From positions 1 through 64,000 of the forward strand of contig JARKOC010000410.1 of assembly GCA_029975915.1 (NCBI GenBank): a stretch of 64,000 bases of DNA, in the 5' to 3' direction. This DNA is from Bryobacteraceae bacterium. Lineage in GTDB: Bacteria > Acidobacteriota > Terriglobia > Bryobacterales > Bryobacteraceae. The translations under genes were made by a program, and so were the position numbers. Positions 60,405-64,000 of the stretch are shown piece after piece (the first letter of the stretch is position 1; each line of letters begins with the position of its first letter). The notes below the pieces were generated by a model, which was not told the DNA's origin, made no database searches, and saw only the letters and a program-made list of their open reading frames with translations.

Positions 60405-61196
60405 CTAGAGGTTGTGGCCGCGGATCAGCATAAAGGTGCGTTTCCAGCGGGTCTTGGCGAAGAAGTTCTGCGCCAGGTCGAGCAAGTGGTCCAAGGAGAT
60501 GAGGTTCGGGTCGGCCAAACGTTCGGTGGGCGCATCGTAGGACCAGAAAATGATGACAGGCTTGCCGATTATGTTCTCGCGCGGCACGAAGCCCCAGTAG
60601 CGCGAGTCGGCCGAATTATCGCGGTTGTCGCCCATAGCGAAGTAGTGGCCAGGCGGCACAACCAGTTCACCATTGTTCACATGCTGGGAAAGCATCTGGT
60701 GGGCCTGATCGTTCAACATGAGGTTGGGATCGGTGGGGAAGTTGTCGCGGTAGGAGTCCAGGTAGGGCGTCTTATGGACGACATAAGGCTCGCTCACTTT
60801 CACGCCGTTCAGGAGCAGTTCCTTGTTCTCGAGACGGATACGGTCGCCGGGTACGCCGATGACGCGCTTGATGTAAGTTTCGCGGACATTCGGCGGGTAC
60901 TTGAAGACGATGATGTCGCCACGTTTCACTGGCGTGTATGGCAGGATGAACTTGCTCACCGGGCCGGGCGGAGCATAGGCCAGCTTATCGACGATCATGT
61001 GGTCGCCTATCAGGACGGTGTCCTCCATGGACCCGGTCGGAACGACAAAGGCCTGAAGTAGAGTTGACGTTCCAAAAACCAGCAGCAGGATCGTGACAGC
61101 CCATTCGGCGACGAAGGCCCGAATGCTTTCGGCGCGGTCGGGTTTCTGCTTTTTCGGTTCTTCGGCTGAGGAGGCTGATTTGCGCTTGAGTTTCAT
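60405..61196 (-). CDS. lepB: Signal peptidase I (copy 1)
   Basis: 263 aa. Membrane-bound Ser/Lys protease that cleaves Sec and Tat signal peptides on the outer face of the membrane. One transmembrane helix (about 31-50), catalytic Ser56 in PTGSMEDT, Lys110 in ETYIKRVIGVPGD, and box E GHYFAMGDNRDNSADSRYWG. Strong similarity in length and sequence to the adjacent copy shows tandem duplication. It begins 1 bp after the stop of copy 2, so they are cotranslated. Confidence 0.94.
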   Translation of the reverse strand: MKLKRKSASSAEEPKKQKPDRAESIRAFVAEWAVTILLLVFGTSTLLQAFVVPTGSMEDTVLIGDHMIVDKLAYAPPGPVSKFILPYTPVKRGDIIVFKYPPNVRETYIKRVIGVPGDRIRLENKELLLNGVKVSEPYVVHKTPYLDSYRDNFPTDPNLMLNDQAHQMLSQHVNNGELVVPPGHYFAMGDNRDNSADSRYWGFVPRENIIGKPVIIFWSYDAPTERLADPNLISLDHLLDLAQNFFAKTRWKRTFMLIRGHNL

Positions 61197-61197
61197 T

Positions 61198-62040
61198 TCA
61201 TTGTTGAAGTTCGTGGCCGCGGATTAGCATGAATGTGCGATTCCAGCGGGTCTTGGTGAAAAAGTTCCTGCCAAGGTCGGCGAGGTGGTCGAGGCTGACG
61301 CCGGAGTCGGCCAGGCGTTCGGTGGGCGCGTCATACGACCAGTAAATCAGAAGCGGTTTGCCGATGATGTTGTCGCGGGGCACAAAGCCCCAGTAGCGTG
61401 AGTCGAGCGAGGAGTCGCGGTTGTCGCCGAGAGCGAAGTAATGTCCGGGTGGGACGACGACCTCTCCATCCGAGACATGGTTGTAGAGCATGTTGATGGC
61501 CCGCTCGTCGACGCGGAGGGGAGGATCTGACGGGAAATTGTCGCGGTAGTAGTCAAAATCGTCGCGTTTGAAATAGGTGTAAGGTTCCTTGAGTGGCTTC
61601 CCGTTGAGGTGGACTATCTTGTTTGCGATTCGGATCCTGTCGCCTGGGATTGCGATAAGGCGCTTGACGAAAGTTTCGCGCGTGTTTGCCGGGTAGCGGA
61701 AGACGATGATGTCGCCTCGCTTCAATGGCGTGTAGGGGAGCAGGTATTTGCTCACCGGGCCTTCAGGGGCATAGGCGAGTTTGTCCACCAAAAGGTGGTC
61801 GCCGATGAGCAGCGTATCCTCCATCGAGCCGGTAGGGATGACAAACGCCTGGACGAGCGTCGTCGTCCCGAACAAAAGCAGGAGGATCGTCATCGTCCAT
61901 TCGGCGATCACACTTCTTGGACGTTGGCCGTACTGCGCCGTCACCGTAACAGAATCATTCTCTGTCGCGGCCTGGCTTTGTTCGGGCGTCTCGAGGGGAA
62001 GCGCGTCACCTGCCGGGGTGGAATCCGGAGTCGCAGCCAC
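61198..62040 (-). CDS. lepB: Signal peptidase I (copy 2)
   Basis: 280 aa. Same architecture: a longer acidic N-terminal tail, transmembrane helix (about 48-66), Ser72 in PTGSMEDTLLIGDHLLVDKL, Lys126 in ETFVKRLIAIPGD and GHYFALGDNRDSSLDSRYWG. Both copies retain the catalytic dyad. Differences cluster in the N-terminal tail and the loop around the substrate pocket, so they may prefer different signal peptides, which would fit the many exported proteins in this window. Confidence 0.94.
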   Translation of the reverse strand: MAATPDSTPAGDALPLETPEQSQAATENDSVTVTAQYGQRPRSVIAEWTMTILLLLFGTTTLVQAFVIPTGSMEDTLLIGDHLLVDKLAYAPEGPVSKYLLPYTPLKRGDIIVFRYPANTRETFVKRLIAIPGDRIRIANKIVHLNGKPLKEPYTYFKRDDFDYYRDNFPSDPPLRVDERAINMLYNHVSDGEVVVPPGHYFALGDNRDSSLDSRYWGFVPRDNIIGKPLLIYWSYDAPTERLADSGVSLDHLADLGRNFFTKTRWNRTFMLIRGHELQQ

Positions 62041-62077
62041 TGATTGTTATTCTAGCAGGGCGCGCCGCTTGGCCCGT

Positions 62078-63385
62078 TTAGCGGTCCTCGACGATCTTGA
62101 TCTCAGCCGACTCGGTCACCGTCCTGGCGTCTGAATGGAAGACTTCAAGGCGGAAACGGGCCGAGGGATTGTGGTTCCGGTAAAGCACGCCTCCGCGAGC
62201 CAGATCGTCAAGGCCGAGATCGACGGTCTTCCGGACATCCCCGTCGAAGATGGTCAGCACAGCCCGCTGGGCTTTCTGCACCGCGGGCGCGTCAAGGTTC
62301 CATTTCAGCAGGAGACTGTCGCCCGACCGGGCCACGGTGACGCCAAGCGAGTACGGATCAACCTGTTTGGCCGGCGCCGGCGGCTTATTGAAGCTCATCG
62401 AAATCTGGAAGCCCAGCACCACACCGAGAAGGAGGAAAACAAACGAGAGCGGAATCCACACCCAGCCTGGTGCGCCCTTGCGGCCCGTTTTGCCGTCTTC
62501 GGGGGCCGCTTCGACCGCCTGGTGTCCAGGTGTCTCGCCGGCAAGTCCGCCGAAGGTCGGCACGGCTGCATCCACAATCGCTTCGGCGGCGGCCGATCCG
62601 GCGAGCCCACTGTGATGGTCGCCCTCTTCATCGTGATTCGAGTATCCGGTGTCGTAGGATTGCTCGGAATGACCGTTTTGCCCTATCGAAATGCGCTTTG
62701 GCCGTGGGCCTCCGCCCAGTTCTTTGCGCCTGAAGGGGAACAACTCGCCGTTCGGCGTCTCCGGCAGCGCCCCTCCTTCGCGCCAGACAAACGCGGCTTC
62801 TCCGATCCGCGTGGCATACGGGCGTACCAAAAGACAGATGGTCTGGCTTGGGAAACGCCCTTCGAGCAGGCTTCGGTCCTCGGGCCCGAGGTTGAAGTCG
62901 CTCCGGGTGTTGCTTCGGAAGTAGCCCACCGCGTGGATGCGCTTGTCCGGTGCTGGCGCCCATTGAGCAAGCGCTTCGTCAAAGCGGGCCAAATCGCTAT
63001 CGGAGAGGATATAGGACGGTCCCCTGAGGTGCTCGCACGGCACCGTGACGAAGTCTTCGATTTTGACGACGAGCCGGTCGCCGAGTTCAGCCGTACCCAG
63101 AAGGATTCCGCCCACCTCGGCCCCCCGTTTGGGGACGGCGCCATAGCCCTTCATGATGTCAAAATTCAGACGGTCAACCACGTCAAACTCGATCGAAATC
63201 GAGACGGGCTTGCCGGGCGGCTCGTAGATGAACGCGCCGCTGGCGGCCGATCCGCCGGCAGGGACTGATGGAGGGGCTTCCATAGGCATTGTTCTGGTTC
63301 CCGGCCGGCCTACGCCGCCCGTCGAACCTGACTGATCGTATTGTAGCGGCTGTTCCAAGGCCGAGAGCACGATACGAGAATCCAT
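62078..63385 (-). CDS. Membrane protein with degenerate JAB/MPN-like domain
   Basis: 435 aa. N-terminal soluble region (about 60-215) reads as a JAB/MPN fold: GAEVGGILLGTAELGDR, VKIEDFVTVPCEHLRGPSYI, HAVGYFRSNTRSDFNLGPED, ICLLVRPYATRIGEAAFVWR. The metal motif of active JAMM proteases (HxH-x7-SxxD) reads FRS and GPED here, so zinc binding is unlikely. A Gly/Ala-rich linker leads to one transmembrane helix (about 309-330: WVWIPLSFVFLLLGVVLGFQ) and a C-terminal beta-sandwich (LGVTVARSGDSLLLKWNLDA). The topology suggests a cytoplasmic JAB-like part and a periplasmic Ig-like part. Function unknown. Confidence 0.6.
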   Translation of the reverse strand: MDSRIVLSALEQPLQYDQSGSTGGVGRPGTRTMPMEAPPSVPAGGSAASGAFIYEPPGKPVSISIEFDVVDRLNFDIMKGYGAVPKRGAEVGGILLGTAELGDRLVVKIEDFVTVPCEHLRGPSYILSDSDLARFDEALAQWAPAPDKRIHAVGYFRSNTRSDFNLGPEDRSLLEGRFPSQTICLLVRPYATRIGEAAFVWREGGALPETPNGELFPFRRKELGGGPRPKRISIGQNGHSEQSYDTGYSNHDEEGDHHSGLAGSAAAEAIVDAAVPTFGGLAGETPGHQAVEAAPEDGKTGRKGAPGWVWIPLSFVFLLLGVVLGFQISMSFNKPPAPAKQVDPYSLGVTVARSGDSLLLKWNLDAPAVQKAQRAVLTIFDGDVRKTVDLGLDDLARGGVLYRNHNPSARFRLEVFHSDARTVTESAEIKIVEDR

Positions 63386-63455
63386 CTCACTGATTCATCG
63401 GCGGAAACACGCGAGGACTTCAGCGATACTGAAGTGGAATGGAATCTGGCCCGGC

Positions 63456-64000
63456 ATGCCCTCCGAGCTTTTCATCGTCGCCACGCCGATCGGCAATCTA
63501 TCGGACATGACATTTCGCGCCGTCGAAACACTGAAGTCAGTCGATCTGATCGCTTGCGAGGACACCCGACACAGCCGCAAGTTGTTGGATCACTATGGCA
63601 TAGACAAGCCGCTGGTCAGTCTCCACGAGCACAATGAAGCCTCCCGTTCAGCCGAACTGGCTGGCCGGATGGCCGAAGGGCTGAGCATCGCGTTGATCAG
63701 TGATGCGGGCACGCCGATCGTCTCCGATCCAGGATTCCGGCTGGTCCGCGAGGTGTTGTCGCGCGGGATCCGCGTCACTCCGATTCCCGGACCCAGCGCA
63801 TCGGTCGCCGCGCTGGCGGCCAGCGGATTACCGTCAAATGAGTTCTTCTTCGCGGGTTTCCTGCCGCGGAAGGAGGGCGAGCGGCGGCGCAGGCTCGAAC
63901 AACTGTCGCGCATGGGGTCCACGATCATCCTCTATGAAGCGCCGCACAGGATTTTGGCCACTCTGGGCGAGGTCGCGGCGGTGATGGGCGATCCGGAGAT
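63456..64000 (+). CDS. rsmI: 16S rRNA 2'-O-ribose C1402 methyltransferase RsmI, 3' end cut by the window
   Basis: First 181 codons, from ATG 63456 (MPSELFIVATPIGNLSDMTF). Tetrapyrrole-methylase fold: IVATPIGNLSDMTFRAVETL, CEDTRHSRKLLDHYGI, SLHEHNEASR, ALISDAGTPIVSDPGFRLVR, PIPGPSASVAALAASGLPSN and FAGFLPRKEGERRRRLEQL. RsmI with RsmH methylates C1402 of 16S rRNA for decoding fidelity. Lies divergent from the JAB-like membrane protein with 70 bp between them. The reading frame is open to the window edge; expected total about 280 aa. Confidence 0.94.
   Translation, partial: MPSELFIVATPIGNLSDMTFRAVETLKSVDLIACEDTRHSRKLLDHYGIDKPLVSLHEHNEASRSAELAGRMAEGLSIALISDAGTPIVSDPGFRLVREVLSRGIRVTPIPGPSASVAALAASGLPSNEFFFAGFLPRKEGERRRRLEQLSRMGSTIILYEAPHRILATLGEVAAVMGDPE

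Noticed and set aside
59748..61061. 437-codon open frame on the + strand
   Set aside because: Antisense to manC and a signal peptidase gene whose catalytic motifs are all intact; no supporting features.

Overview
The window is GC-rich, densely coded bacterial DNA. It looks like a Gram-negative soil or sediment bacterium, most likely an Acidobacteriota of the Bryobacter/Solibacter kind. That placement is inference from gene content: many Tat- or Sec-exported glycoside hydrolases, a Gfo/Idh oxidoreductase with a Tat signal, a GH116 enzyme, a tandem-domain ThyX homologue, an outer-membrane beta-barrel porin and a Pil-Chp-like chemosensory operon. No rRNA, tRNA, CRISPR array, insertion sequence or integrase was seen.

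Layout. (1) 1-4.5 kb: a coupled + strand run of an RpiB-like isomerase and deoxyribose-phosphate aldolase, both with N-terminal extensions of bacterial-microcompartment type, then a GAF-GAF-PP2C phosphatase and lysA. (2) 4.6-8.6 kb: nrfHA nitrite-to-ammonium reduction genes with a cytochrome c'-like protein, divergent from an alginate-export-type porin; the intergenic region holds a perfect TGTGA-N6-TCACA palindrome. (3) 8.6-17.7 kb: GH116 and GH42-like hydrolases, recX, two small envelope proteins and a secreted M1-type peptidase. (4) 17.9-30.4 kb: a surface-glycan section (FAD-dependent mutase-like protein, two multi-pass membrane proteins of glycosyltransferase type, an O-antigen-ligase-like protein), followed by a four-gene minus-strand operon of secreted proteins built from phage-tail-fibre-like, DUF2341/LamG and beta-rich modules. 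This operon is the least familiar part of the window. (5) 30.6-38.6 kb: exported hydrolase-like proteins, a Dabb protein, DUF72, an Rrf2 regulator coupled to cysK, and a divergent Gfo/Idh / six-hairpin glycosidase pair. An orphan + strand terminator at 33.34-33.39 kb suggests a small RNA.

(6) 38.6-45.5 kb: a tightly coupled minus-strand chain of a PD-(D/E)XK-like protein, an ACT protein, sirtuin, larC, metG, tatD and polyprenyl synthase, with the first six joined by 1-4 bp overlaps. (7) 45.7-47.6 kb: an MFS transporter, a small SH3-like membrane protein and an FmdB zinc ribbon. (8) 48.1-57.3 kb: a chemosensory operon of Pil-Chp type (TPR-zinc-ribbon-REC, CheY, CheW with a long motif-bearing extension, MCP, CheA with three Hpt domains and REC, second CheW) with no CheR or CheB. 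(9) 57.3-64 kb: tandem ThyX-like protein divergent from dut, manC, two tandem signal peptidases I, a membrane protein with a degenerate JAB/MPN-like domain, and the start of rsmI.

Start codons were chosen from family N-termini, signal peptides, Shine-Dalgarno matches and overlap with neighbours; many starts lack a clear Shine-Dalgarno and are marked as such.
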